Shown here: positions 8,352-16,864 of the stretch, piece after piece
How the letters are laid out: each line of letters opens with the position of its first letter
Position numbering within the stretch: the first letter of the stretch is position 1
From: JBCCFC01 sp965213595
GTDB lineage: Bacteria > Chloroflexota > Anaerolineae > Caldilineales > Caldilineaceae
DNA: 64,000 nt
Reading direction: 5' to 3'
NCBI GenBank assembly: GCA_965213595.1
Contig: CBDBZO010000001.1
Location: forward strand, 1 to 64,000
Notes under the pieces: model-generated
The model's input: only the letters and a program-made list of their open reading frames with translations
What the model was told of the DNA's origin: nothing
Databases searched by the model: none
Translations under genes and position numbers: made by a program

Positions 8352-8822
8352 ATGAATACGCTTCGCTTTACCGCCATGCCCACCGAATACGCCCGCGCCT
8401 TCCAGCAGGGCGCGCTCGACGCCAATGGCCAGCCGCCCGAGCGCCACCTCTCGGACGGCGACGGGATGCCCTGTCGCCACTGTTTGCAAAACATCGCAGC
8501 GGGCGACCCCTACCTGATTCTGGCCTACCGCCCCTTCTCCGCCCCGCAGCCCTACGCCGAACTCGGCCCCATCTTCCTCCACGCGGACGCCTGCCCGCGC
8601 TACGAGGCCGCCGACGTACCGCCCATCGTCACCGCTTCGCCGCAGATGCTGATTCGCGGCTACAGCGCGCAGGAGCGCATCGTCTACGGCACGGGCCAAG
8701 TTGTGCCCACGACGGACATTACCGACGCACTGGCCGAACGGCTGGCGCGGCCCGAAGTGGCCTTTGTCCACGTGCGCTCGGCGGCGAACAACTGCTATCA
8801 GTGCCGTGTCGAACGCGCATAG
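8352..8822 (+). CDS. DUF1203 domain protein
   Basis: A 156-residue protein from the ATG at 8352, which follows AAAGGAACCTTTACC. It contains the DUF1203 pattern: an N-terminal MNTLRFTAMPTEYARAFQQG, then DGMPCRHCLQNIAAGDPYLILAYRPF with a CxxC pair, GPIFLHADACPRYE, and a C-terminal HVRSAANNCYQCRVERA. The conserved Cys and His residues suggest metal binding or redox chemistry, but the family has no established function. It is probably cytosolic. The frame is open 38 codons upstream only because of repeat DNA. A phrase palindrome follows and separates it from the EamA gene. Confidence 0.85.
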   Translation: MNTLRFTAMPTEYARAFQQGALDANGQPPERHLSDGDGMPCRHCLQNIAAGDPYLILAYRPFSAPQPYAELGPIFLHADACPRYEAADVPPIVTASPQMLIRGYSAQERIVYGTGQVVPTTDITDALAERLARPEVAFVHVRSAANNCYQCRVERA

Positions 8823-8827
8823 TAACA

Positions 8828-8915
8828 AAACTTTGGACGCGGAAGTACGCGGAGAAACGCGGATCAGCACTCGAAATCCGCGTGCTTCCGCGCTTCTCCG
8901 CGTCCAAAACTCTTT
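8828..8915. repeat. GGACGCGGAAG / CTTCTCCGCGTCC palindrome
   Basis: Left arm TTTGGACGCGGAAGTACGCGGAGAAACGCGGA and right arm TCCGCGTGCTTCCGCGCTTCTCCGCGTCCAAA pair across a short loop. It occupies the DUF1203-EamA gap. It could fold into a long hairpin in the transcript. Confidence 0.75.
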
Positions 8916-8933
8916 CTCCAACGGGTTTACTCA

Positions 8934-9863
8934 ATGAGCAATCTTCAAATGAACGCGCGCGACTGGGCGCTGCTGGTGGCGCTGTCCATTATCTGGGGTG
9001 GCTCATTTTTCTTCAACGAAGTGCTGCTGGAGGCGCTCCAGCCGCTGACCGTCGTACTGGGGCGCGTGGGGATTGCGGCGCTGGCGCTGTGGGCAATTGT
9101 CGGCGCACAGGGACTGGCCGTGCCGCGTGCGCGGTCGACGTGGCGGGACTTCGTCGTGATGGGGCTGCTCAACAACGTTGTGCCCTTTGCGCTGATCGTG
9201 TGGGGGCAGTCGCAGATTACGGGCGGGCTGGCGTCGATTTTAAACGCAACGACGCCGCTCTTCACCGTGCTGCTCGCCAACGTGCTGACGCAGGACGAGC
9301 GGCTCTCCAGCAACAAGCTGATCGGCGTGCTGCTGGGGCTTACCGGCGTGGCGCTGCTGATTGGGGTGGATGCGCTGCGGGGAATCGGCGTCACGCTCGA
9401 CGAGGCCGTGGGCGAGACGGTGCAGTCGAGCGCGTGGGGGCAGGTGGCGGTGCTGGGGGCGGCGCTGAGCTACGCCTTCGCCGTGATCTACGGGCGACGC
9501 TTTCGCGGCCTCCCGCCCGTCGTCACGTCGACCGGCGTGCTCTCCGCGGCGACGCTCATCATGCTGCCGTTGGCGCTCCTGATCGAGCGCCCGTGGACGC
9601 TGTCGCCGACGGGGGCGACGTGGGCGGCGCTGCTCGGCCTGGCGCTGCTGAGCACGGTCGTCGCCTACCTGATTTACTACTCCCTGATCGCCCACGCCGG
9701 CGCGACCAACGCGTCGCTCGTGACGCTGCTGATTCCGCTGAGCGCGATTCTGCTGGGGGCCGTCTTTCTGGGCGAGCGGCTGGCGTGGAGCGACTTTGCG
9801 GGGATGGGGTTGATCTTGGCGGGGTTAATCTTTGTCGACGGGCGGGTGTCAAATCATCTATAA
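8934..9863 (+). CDS. EamA-family (DMT) transporter
   Basis: A 309-residue membrane protein with about ten hydrophobic segments arranged as two EamA halves. The first half opens with WALLVALSIIWGGSFFFNEVLL and the second with WGQVAVLGAALSYAFAVIYGRRF. Signature fragments such as SIIWGGSFF and LLIPLSAILLGAVFLGERL are typical of the drug/metabolite transporter superfamily, which exports amino acids, drugs or metabolites by proton exchange. The substrate cannot be told. The start ATG lies only 19 bases after the repeat, with no strong ribosome-binding site. No regulator gene is adjacent. Confidence 0.9.
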   Translation: MSNLQMNARDWALLVALSIIWGGSFFFNEVLLEALQPLTVVLGRVGIAALALWAIVGAQGLAVPRARSTWRDFVVMGLLNNVVPFALIVWGQSQITGGLASILNATTPLFTVLLANVLTQDERLSSNKLIGVLLGLTGVALLIGVDALRGIGVTLDEAVGETVQSSAWGQVAVLGAALSYAFAVIYGRRFRGLPPVVTSTGVLSAATLIMLPLALLIERPWTLSPTGATWAALLGLALLSTVVAYLIYYSLIAHAGATNASLVTLLIPLSAILLGAVFLGERLAWSDFAGMGLILAGLIFVDGRVSNHL

Positions 9864-9896
9864 AAATTGTTTGTTGTTTTAGTAGAGTCCAATAGA

Positions 9897-11507
9897 TTAC
9901 TGCACTACCCGTTCCTTGACTAGCTCCCAATCAATCCAATTTTTCATAGGTACAGCATCCAAGCTTGTCTGTTTCTCTACACTGTAACCTGACGCGCTTG
10001 TACCGTTAAAAATCAGTACACCATATCCATTCCTAGCAGGGGAGTACAATGTCTCCTCAGAGCGAATTGTATTCCACGAAAATCTGAGAGCTGTACCTTC
10101 CATTCTTCCTGATAACTTGCCTGAAAAAGATCCGAGGAGAAATTCCCCGGAAACATTTCCGCTCTCATCAACATCCAACTGTAGTTGGGCCGGAGTTCCT
10201 GTATAACTGCCAGTTAGTGACCCATACTTCATGTGAGAAGAAACCAAAGATTCTGAAAACTTCAGCCGCCATTTCCTTACTCTCTCAACATTCTGAGATA
10301 TCTCCTCTATCTGTGTTTCTTCGTTTTGTCGCGCACTCACAACACTCCCAATGGCAAGTTGAACTCCATCATCAACATTCTCAAGAATTCTGGCCTTTTC
10401 GAGAATATCTTCAGCCTCGACAACAAACCCCTCATTTAATAACTTGTAGGCCAGGTTAGACATGGCAAGAGTTTCTCCGTGCTCTTCCGATCTACGGTAA
10501 TACCTAACACTAGTAATTGGTAGAGATAACTGCTGAGCCGCAACACCGGCGTTATTTAGCGCCATGGAATGGTTGCCTTTTATCTTTAAGAGCTCCCTAT
10601 AATGGTAGAATGCCAGTCCGTTTGCTTGTTGATTGCTGTAAGTATAAGCAACTTTAAAGCGCAAATCCGTATCAGAAGGTGAATGATAAAGCGCTTGTTC
10701 GTACATTGCGAATGCTTTAAAGTAGTCTGGTGGAGTTTGCTTCTCGTATGTAGTTGCGAGGGCCTCATAGATTTTCGCTTTTGAGCGAAAATCTTCTACC
10801 TGAGTTGCTAAACTTTTCAGTAATGTGAGTGCATTATTGTACTCTGCCATACGTTGGTAGATAGAGACAAGCACTAACGAGAGCGCCACCTTATCACTCT
10901 CTTTGTCCGTAAGTTTTTGAGCCTCTTTGAGATTTTCAACAGCAACATTATACTGCCCGATGTGTGCTAAAGCTTCCGCTAACGATTGCTGCACAGTAAG
11001 GTTTTTTGGATACTGATTAGCGGTTTTCTGCAGGTCAGCTAGGGCTTCAGTCACTCCATGAATAAAAGCTGTATATTGGCTAAAGGCAACCAGAGCAAAG
11101 GATACCTTCTTATCTTCTTCACGAGTAGCACACTCTCTGATTATGCGCATTCCCTCAGCATATTTTCCCTGCTCAAGTAAAGCTAGAGCTTGAGAAACGT
11201 CATCGTCGACCTTTTCTACATTCGTTTCTATTTCATTATTTTCGATCTCTTTGTGCTTCTCGACTAAATCTCCAGAAACAGGAGGCAGCATTTCAGTATC
11301 TTTGCCTGTCACTCCTTTAAGGGTTGTCGGTGGCTTGGCGTCAAGTTCAGCTTCAATATCCCAAAGCTTAAGACGCTTTATCGGGCCAAGGCCTTTTAGC
11401 GCCTCTCCCAACCACGTCGGAGGACGGAAAACTACTTTTGCAAAAACGAGCACCCCAATAAGTACAGCAATTGCTCGTATTAAATCAGCAATTTCATTAA
11501 AGCTCAT
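9897..11507 (-). CDS. Membrane-anchored TPR protein
   Basis: A 536-residue protein with one N-terminal membrane segment (about residues 8-27, LIRAIAVLIGVLVFAKVVF), a polar linker, and then an all-helical region of TPR-like repeats spanning about 105-390 (ALALLEQGKYAEGMRII, SLAEALAHIGQYNVAVENL, AFAMYEQALYHSPSDTDLRFKVAYTY). The last 120 residues form a beta-rich domain (GSLTGSYTGTPAQLQLDVDESGNVSGEFLLGSF) that may bind a ligand or lipid. TPRs normally hold protein partners. The base composition is visibly A+T richer than both neighbours and codon use differs, suggesting horizontal transfer. No partner gene is obvious. Confidence 0.8.
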   Translation of the reverse strand: MSFNEIADLIRAIAVLIGVLVFAKVVFRPPTWLGEALKGLGPIKRLKLWDIEAELDAKPPTTLKGVTGKDTEMLPPVSGDLVEKHKEIENNEIETNVEKVDDDVSQALALLEQGKYAEGMRIIRECATREEDKKVSFALVAFSQYTAFIHGVTEALADLQKTANQYPKNLTVQQSLAEALAHIGQYNVAVENLKEAQKLTDKESDKVALSLVLVSIYQRMAEYNNALTLLKSLATQVEDFRSKAKIYEALATTYEKQTPPDYFKAFAMYEQALYHSPSDTDLRFKVAYTYSNQQANGLAFYHYRELLKIKGNHSMALNNAGVAAQQLSLPITSVRYYRRSEEHGETLAMSNLAYKLLNEGFVVEAEDILEKARILENVDDGVQLAIGSVVSARQNEETQIEEISQNVERVRKWRLKFSESLVSSHMKYGSLTGSYTGTPAQLQLDVDESGNVSGEFLLGSFSGKLSGRMEGTALRFSWNTIRSEETLYSPARNGYGVLIFNGTSASGYSVEKQTSLDAVPMKNWIDWELVKERVVQ

Positions 11508-11644
11508 ATGGGTGGCACTTTACTTGTATACAAAAGGTAAGATAACTGCACCTGACCCTTCGTATAATTGAAATGTTAAACAGACCAAAATCTGGGTTGG
11601 CACTGCATTATAACAGAAGGGTACATAGTGTTAACACGATTGAA

Positions 11645-12400
11645 CTACCCACCCGCCTCAAACGTCTCCAGTTCAAACACCCCACCCGTAAAGCCATCCT
11701 CGATCCGCACGACCGGGTACGGCTCCACCTGCGACACCCACACCTCCTGCTCGACCTCGCCAAAATCGAGCCGCACGCGCCACGCCTCGAATGAGCCAGC
11801 GGGCACGTCGACGGTCTCCGCGCCGCGCACGCTTAGCTGAACCCGCGTCTCGTTGCCGGTGACGGGGCGGAAGGTGTCGATCAGCGTGCTGTAGCCCGCG
11901 GCGAGCGGCAGGGCGCGAATCAGCATGGGCAGCGTGCGGTCGTCGAGCGCGTTGCTGAGGATTTGCTTGCGCTCGTAGGTGTCCAGCTGCGGCTCGCCGA
12001 TGATGCGCAGGTCCACCTGCGAGCCGTCATACTCGGCGACGACGGTCTGCCTCAGCCCATCGTCGACCCGCTCCAGCTCGGAGTAGCTGGGCCGCAATCC
12101 CCGCGCCCGCAGCTCGACGCGCAGCGTCTCGGTGTCGCCCTGCGTATCCAGCAGGCGACGAATCGTCCAGCCGTCGTCATCCACCACCTCGCCGCCCGCC
12201 TCGATTTCATAGACCATCGAGCCGGCGGGCCGGTCGTTGATGTCGGTCACCCGGTAGGTGGAGCGCTCGCCGTCCGCCCACGGCACGGGGCCGAAGACGA
12301 GCGGATCGGGATCGCCCAACCCTGCGCACCCCGCTGCGGTGAGGATTAACAAAAAAAGAACGCCGCGCAGAGCTTGCCCTGAGCAGCGCCAAGGAGGCAC
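11645..12400 (-). CDS. DUF3108-like lipoprotein
   Basis: Placed from a GTG at 12400, giving about 251 residues. The frame is open further upstream, but that sequence is repeat DNA. The N-terminus ALRGVLFLLILTAAGCAGLGD is a lipoprotein signal with the Cys in TAAGC, so the mature protein is membrane-anchored outside the cytoplasm. The remainder resembles DUF3108-type beta-rich domains (YRVTDINDRPAGSMVYEIEA, TVDVPAGSFEAWRVRLDFGEVEQEVWVS). Function is unknown; related domains sit in envelope proteins. The true start codon is uncertain because no clear ribosome-binding site precedes it. Confidence 0.7.
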   Translation of the reverse strand: MPPWRCSGQALRGVLFLLILTAAGCAGLGDPDPLVFGPVPWADGERSTYRVTDINDRPAGSMVYEIEAGGEVVDDDGWTIRRLLDTQGDTETLRVELRARGLRPSYSELERVDDGLRQTVVAEYDGSQVDLRIIGEPQLDTYERKQILSNALDDRTLPMLIRALPLAAGYSTLIDTFRPVTGNETRVQLSVRGAETVDVPAGSFEAWRVRLDFGEVEQEVWVSQVEPYPVVRIEDGFTGGVFELETFEAGG

Positions 12401-12435
12401 AAGGAAAGCTGAGATGCAACGCAGTTCACACGGCC

Positions 12436-12478
12436 AACAGCCCCCTCCCCCGCCGGGGGAGGGATGGGGAGGGGTTCT
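12436..12478. repeat. CCCCCTCCCCCGCC palindrome
   Basis: CCCCCTCCCCCGCCGGGGGAGG is a near-perfect hairpin followed by GATGGGGAGGGG. It sits between the stop of the amidohydrolase gene and the start of the lipoprotein gene on the minus strand. Confidence 0.65.
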
Positions 12479-12483
12479 TTGCA

Positions 12484-13686
12484 CTACTTCTTCTCCATCC
12501 AGCGAATCGCCGACGCCGCGAGCGCCGCCGAACCAATGGGCAGCGCCTCCTCGTCCAGCCGGAAATCGGCGCGGTGGACCGGGTAAAAGCGATCCCACTC
12601 GGCATTCTTCACGCCCAGCCGCAGGAAGCAGCCCGGCGCGGCCTGCGCCATGTAGCTAAAATCCTCGGCGCCCATGATCATCTCGCCCGTGAGCACGTTG
12701 TCCGCGCCGAGCAGCTCGCGCGTGGCGCTCATGGCCGTCTCGGTGGCGGCGGGGTCGTTGCTGGTGGGCGGGTAGCCGGGGTAGAGCGTGTACTCGACCC
12801 GACCGCCCAGCGCCTCAACCAGCTTCACCGTCTGCTCCAGCTGACTGCGCAGCAGATCGCGGCTCTCCGGCGTAAACGAGCGGATCGTCCCCTCCATCAC
12901 CACGCTGTCCGGGATCACGTTGTTGACCGTGCCGCCGTGAATCGTGCCGATGGTGATCACGCCGGACTCGATGGGATCGAGCTTGCGGCTGACGATCTGC
13001 TGCACGGCGGTGACGACGTGGGCGGCGAGCACAATGGGATCGACGGTGCTCTGCGGTCGCGCCGCGTGGCCGCCGGAGCCGATCACCTCGATGCGGAAGC
13101 GATCCGCCGCCGCCATCATCGGGCCGGGGCGCGTGGCAATCTCGCCGACTTCGTGGAAGGGATCAACGTGGATGCCAAAGACGGCGTCCAGCCCATCGAG
13201 CGCCCCCTCCTCGACCATGCGCATCCCGCCGGATTTGCCCTCGGCGTCCTGTGCCTCCTCGCTCGGCTGAAAGAGCAGCCGCACCGTGCCCGGCAGCCGC
13301 CCGTCGTCCGCCAGCTCCTTCAAAATCGTCGCCGCGCCCATGAGCATGGCCGTGTGCGCGTCGTGGCCGCAGGCGTGCATGATGCCGGGGCGCGTGCTGT
13401 CGAACGGGGTGTTGTTGATTTCGAGAATGGGCAGGGCGTCCATGTCGGCGCGCAGCCCTACGGTCGGCCCGTCGCCGCCGCGAATGTGGCCGACAACGCC
13501 CGTCTTGGCGACTTCGGTTTCGGTCTCAACGCCCAGGTCGGTCAGCGTGGCGTTGACGAGCGACGACGTGCGGTGCTCGTCAAAGGTGAGTTCGGGGTAC
13601 TGGTGAATCTCGCGCCGCCAGCCGCGGATGCGCTCGTGAATGTCGCGCGCGCGGCTCATCAGTTCGTCGGAGGAAATGGGTGACAT
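12484..13686 (-). CDS. M20-family amidohydrolase (N-acyl amino acid/hippurate hydrolase-like)
   Basis: A 400-residue metallo-amidohydrolase. Typical M20D motifs are present: GLRADMDALPILE, MHACGHDAHTAMLMGAA, LFQPSEEAQDAEGKSGG, FGIHVDPFHEVG and a C-terminal GAEDFSYMAQAAPG. These supply the metal-binding His, Asp and Glu residues and match enzymes that release amino acids from N-acyl or N-benzoyl conjugates, including IAA-amino acid hydrolases. It is cytosolic, with no signal peptide. The start has a fair ribosome-binding site (AAAGGCAG). Substrate specificity is not predictable from sequence. The lipoprotein gene downstream is separated from it by a palindrome. Confidence 0.93.
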   Translation of the reverse strand: MSPISSDELMSRARDIHERIRGWRREIHQYPELTFDEHRTSSLVNATLTDLGVETETEVAKTGVVGHIRGGDGPTVGLRADMDALPILEINNTPFDSTRPGIMHACGHDAHTAMLMGAATILKELADDGRLPGTVRLLFQPSEEAQDAEGKSGGMRMVEEGALDGLDAVFGIHVDPFHEVGEIATRPGPMMAAADRFRIEVIGSGGHAARPQSTVDPIVLAAHVVTAVQQIVSRKLDPIESGVITIGTIHGGTVNNVIPDSVVMEGTIRSFTPESRDLLRSQLEQTVKLVEALGGRVEYTLYPGYPPTSNDPAATETAMSATRELLGADNVLTGEMIMGAEDFSYMAQAAPGCFLRLGVKNAEWDRFYPVHRADFRLDEEALPIGSAALAASAIRWMEKK

Positions 13687-13765
13687 ATTGGGACTGCCTT
13701 TCAGGATGGAGTATTGATTACATCAGTAATGCGAGCAAGCTGCATGATTGGTTGGCCATGCAGAC

Positions 13766-13858
13766 CCCACCCCCAACCCCCTCCCCGCGCGCGGGGAGGG
13801 GGCTTACAAGGCTTCGTTGATAACGAACCAGCGCATGGGGGGTGGGGTCGAATGCCCG
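13766..13858. repeat. CCCCACCCCCAACCCCCTCCCC palindrome
   Basis: The core CCCCCTCCCCGCGC / GCGGGGAGGGGG at about 13778-13803 forms a hairpin, and an outer pair (ACCCCACCCCC and GGGGGGTGGGGT) closes it. With the terminator below it accounts for most of the 347-base gap from 13687 to 14033. Confidence 0.7.
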
Positions 13859-13980
13859 ACAGCAGTGGGAGCACCTCTCTATTATTCATGCACGCCACTC
13901 TACGCACCCTGGTGTTAGATTGTTCATTCCCGTGACTGCGCTCAGCATGAGCTCAAATGCCAGCCCGGTCACCTAAGCAG

Positions 13981-14012
13981 AAAGCCCGGCTTCTCCTGGG
14001 AAGCCGGGCTTT
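13981..14012. terminator. Strong bidirectional hairpin terminator
   Basis: AAAGCCCGGCTTC, a short loop and GAAGCCGGGCTTT form a 13-bp stem with A and T ends on both sides, so it could work in either direction. It lies just past the stop codon side of the CNB-domain gene (minus strand) and is likely its intrinsic terminator. Confidence 0.85.
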
Positions 14013-14033
14013 CTGCTGGCGACCGGGCGGAGG

Positions 14034-16703
14034 CTACTTCACCGCGCGCTGGTAAACGAGATAGACGCTGGTGTGCACCGTCCAGGTGGGCTTGTCAAGA
14101 TCGCCCAGGCCGACACCGACGATTTTGTCGCTGGGCAGCCCTTCGATGGACACGGAGTAGGAATTGCCAGCGGCGAACATCTGGAAATTAAAGGGATACT
14201 CGGGGGCGGGCTTGTTTTCGGTTTGGCCGATGGTGTTGCCTTCGGCCCAGCTGACGCGCACCGGATGGTTGGCCACGCGGCTGCCGTTCTCGTCCAGCAC
14301 CTCGACATAAATGTGGTGGCGACCCTGCGACTCCTGCTCATCGGCCCAGCGCGCCTCGATCAGCCGCCAGTAGGGCTGGCCGGGCGAGGCGGGGGCTTCG
14401 TCCACCCGCACGCCCAGCCGATCCAGCCGTCCGTCCCAGGCGCGCGGCGGGGCTGCGGCGGCCACCATGGGTTCCGCCTCGGGCTGCTCCTCGGCAATTT
14501 CCGCTACGGGCGCCGCTTGGGCAACCGCCACCGGGGCAGGAATAAAAGCCGGCGCCCTGGCCAGCGCGGCCGCCGTGGGTGGCGGCGTGCCGGTGGGCAG
14601 CGGCGTGCTGGTCGGCGCGGACGTTTGGGTGGGGCGTGGCGTCCAGGTCGCCGTGGCGGGCACTTGGCTGTCCGCCAGCGCCAGGGCCTGCACCGCGCCT
14701 TGATCCAGCCGTGCCAGCTCCCACGAGCCAACGCTGTAGACCGAATTGAGCGCGCTGTAGAAGCCGTTGGCCCCCATAAAGCTGCCCGTCTGCATATAGT
14801 TCATCACGGCAAAGGGTGCGGTGACGCCCACCAGGATAATCGCCAGCAGAATCAAGGTCACAAAGAGCAGCTTGCCGGTGGCGCTGAGGTTGCCAAACCA
14901 GCCGCCAAAGCCCCGGCGCCCCCCTTCGCGGCCCGCGCTGGCGCGGCGGCGGCGGCGGGCAGCGGGGCTGTAGGCCGCTTCGTCATCGGGCGTGATGTAG
15001 GGCTGCGGGGCGTAGCCGGGTTGATCGTAACCCGCTTGGGGATAGCCGCTGGGCTCGTAGCCCGCCCCCGCGACCGGCGCAAATTCGCCGGTTTGGCCCA
15101 CGCGCTGGCTCAACATGCGGCTGAGGCTGAGCGCCAGGTTGGGGTAGCGCCCCACCAGCACGTCAAAATCGGCCTTGCTGAGCACCCACAGATCGACGTC
15201 CGTCTCCGCCGTGACGCCGAGATTGTGCGGCTGGTTGGTAATCAGCGCGCGCTCGCCAAAGCTTTCGCCCGCATCCAAAATCCAGCCGCCGCCGTTCATG
15301 GGCTGCGCGCGCACCTGGCCGCGGTCGATCAGGAAGAGCGCTTCGCCCGGCGTGCTGGCGCGCACGATCTGCTCGCCCGCGCGGTAGCGGGTGGGGCGCA
15401 GGTAGCGCACCACCTGGCGCAGCTGATCGTCGTCCAGCCCGCCCAGCAGCGCAAAGCTGCGGAAGCGCTCGATGTCGCTGTTCTGCTCTTCGGCAGCCAG
15501 GCGCGTGGCCACGCCCTGGCTCAGCGCCGTGCCAATCGCCGGATGATCGGCCACCAGCGCATCCAAATCCGATTTGTAGAGCACCCACAGGTTGGCGTGG
15601 CGCAGCGCCGTCGCGTCTTCGGTGCGAATTTTGCCGGTGAGCAGGCTCATCTCGCCAAAAAAGCCGTTGGGGCCAACGCGCGCCAGCTCCTCCAGCGCAC
15701 CATTGGCGTTCTGCGCGCGCAGGTCGATCTCACCGTTTTCGATCAGGTAGAGCGCATCGCCCGGCTCGCCGATGTGGTAGACGCGCTCGCCGGCGGGCAC
15801 GTGCTGCAAAATCATGCGCTGCACGATGGCCTGCATCGTCTGCGGCGAAAGCTCGGCAAAGAGCGGCATCTGCGAGAGCCGCGCCACGGCCTTGGCCTGA
15901 TCAGAGGTGCTGAGGCGGGCGCGCACGTTGCGGCCCAGGCTGCGCCGCAGCGCCGGGTGTTCGGTGTTGAGCTGCTGAAACTGCTCGCTCGTCAGCGACC
16001 AGAGCAGCGTCGGCTCCAGCGCAACGGCGGTGTGGGTGTAGGGCTTGTTCGTCAACAGCGCCAGGGTGCCGATGATTTCGCCGGGCGCAATCGTCTGCAC
16101 GTCCTCGTCCACGATCGACGTTTCCGGGCGCAGCTCCACCGCGCCCTCCTCCACGAGAAAGAGGCCGCGCGGCGCATCGCCCGCCTTGAAGAGCGCCTGC
16201 CCGGCGGCGATCGGGTACGATTTAAGCCGGCTGGCCACGGCCTGCAGCGTGTGCTGCGGCAGGCGGTTTAGCTCATCGGTTTTGGCAAGCCGCGCAACGA
16301 GGTAATCTTCCATCTGCGCCAGCAGCGCGCCAAAGCGATTGCTGAGCTTGATGCCGATGGAGGGCTGACGCAGAATCAGATTGCGCAGCTGCGCGTTGGA
16401 GAGGTTGAGGTAGTCCAGCGCCGTGGCCGCCGTCGCCCCAACCTCGTGGTTTTCGTGGCGAAAGAGGCTGGCCTCGCCGACAATGCTGCCGGGGCCCAGC
16501 GTCGCCAGATTCTGGCCGTCCCGCCCCACAATGCTCACATAGCCGCGCTCGATGACGAAGAGCGCCTCGGAGCGGTCGCCCGCGTCGAAGAGCGTTTCGC
16601 CCTGTTCAAGATGCAGCTGGGCAAAGCTATCGGCCAGCGACTCCTGCTCCTCGCCGGATAAATCGGCGAACAGCGGAATCATGCGGATTAAGTCCAAGTT
16701 CAC
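14034..16703 (-). CDS. Transmembrane protein with four tandem cyclic-nucleotide-binding-like domains
   Basis: An 889-residue protein. Four CNB-type beta-roll domains cover about 1-125, 140-260, 275-395 and 410-530 (for example LFDAGDRSEALFVIERGYVSI, RVYHIGEPGDALYLIENGEIDLRAQ). A basic segment follows, then one membrane span (about 620-645, LLFVTLILLAIILVGVTAPFAV), a Thr/Pro/Ala-rich linker, and a C-terminal beta-rich domain of about 130 residues predicted outside the cell. CNB domains normally bind cAMP or cGMP through an Arg in the phosphate cassette (PRxA-like). Here the corresponding stretches read HEVGA, YTHTA, IRTEDA and PHNLG, so the usual Arg is missing or displaced in all four. It has no kinase, channel or DNA-binding part. 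It may convey an inside signal outward, but this is inference. Confidence 0.85.
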   Translation of the reverse strand: MNLDLIRMIPLFADLSGEEQESLADSFAQLHLEQGETLFDAGDRSEALFVIERGYVSIVGRDGQNLATLGPGSIVGEASLFRHENHEVGATAATALDYLNLSNAQLRNLILRQPSIGIKLSNRFGALLAQMEDYLVARLAKTDELNRLPQHTLQAVASRLKSYPIAAGQALFKAGDAPRGLFLVEEGAVELRPETSIVDEDVQTIAPGEIIGTLALLTNKPYTHTAVALEPTLLWSLTSEQFQQLNTEHPALRRSLGRNVRARLSTSDQAKAVARLSQMPLFAELSPQTMQAIVQRMILQHVPAGERVYHIGEPGDALYLIENGEIDLRAQNANGALEELARVGPNGFFGEMSLLTGKIRTEDATALRHANLWVLYKSDLDALVADHPAIGTALSQGVATRLAAEEQNSDIERFRSFALLGGLDDDQLRQVVRYLRPTRYRAGEQIVRASTPGEALFLIDRGQVRAQPMNGGGWILDAGESFGERALITNQPHNLGVTAETDVDLWVLSKADFDVLVGRYPNLALSLSRMLSQRVGQTGEFAPVAGAGYEPSGYPQAGYDQPGYAPQPYITPDDEAAYSPAARRRRRASAGREGGRRGFGGWFGNLSATGKLLFVTLILLAIILVGVTAPFAVMNYMQTGSFMGANGFYSALNSVYSVGSWELARLDQGAVQALALADSQVPATATWTPRPTQTSAPTSTPLPTGTPPPTAAALARAPAFIPAPVAVAQAAPVAEIAEEQPEAEPMVAAAAPPRAWDGRLDRLGVRVDEAPASPGQPYWRLIEARWADEQESQGRHHIYVEVLDENGSRVANHPVRVSWAEGNTIGQTENKPAPEYPFNFQMFAAGNSYSVSIEGLPSDKIVGVGLGDLDKPTWTVHTSVYLVYQRAVK

Positions 16704-16731
16704 GTTCTCTCCTTGCAGCCGTCTTGTATAA

Positions 16732-16862
16732 GTGAGCAGTGGTTAGTGAGCAGTGGTTAGTGAGCAGTGGTTAGTGAGCAGTGGTTAGTGAGCAGTGGTT
16801 AGTGAGCAGTGGTTAGTTTTACCCACGATCTACTAACCACTAACCACTAACCACTAACCACT
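16732..16862. repeat. Heptamer array: 6 x GTGAGCAGTGGTTA then 4 x ACTAACC
   Basis: Six exact tandem copies of the 14-mer GTGAGCAGTGGTTA (two 7-base words, GTGAGCA and GTGGTTA) run from 16732 to 16815. After a 16-base gap, four copies of ACTAACC, which complement the second word, follow at 16832-16859. The two blocks can fold back on each other. The array touches the stop codon of the SH3 lipoprotein gene and lies upstream of the CNB gene. Confidence 0.95.
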
Positions 16863-16864
16863 TT

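Noticed and set aside
11645..12598. Full 317-codon frame for the DUF3108 lipoprotein
   Set aside because: The first part overlaps the amidohydrolase gene and a palindrome; a lipoprotein signal begins only near 12400.
14073..16271. 732-codon open frame on the plus strand opposite the CNB-domain gene
   Set aside because: It is the antisense shadow of a G+C-rich gene with strong third-position bias; its sequence is Arg/Gly/Ala/His-rich with no domain, while the minus strand shows four clear CNB domains.
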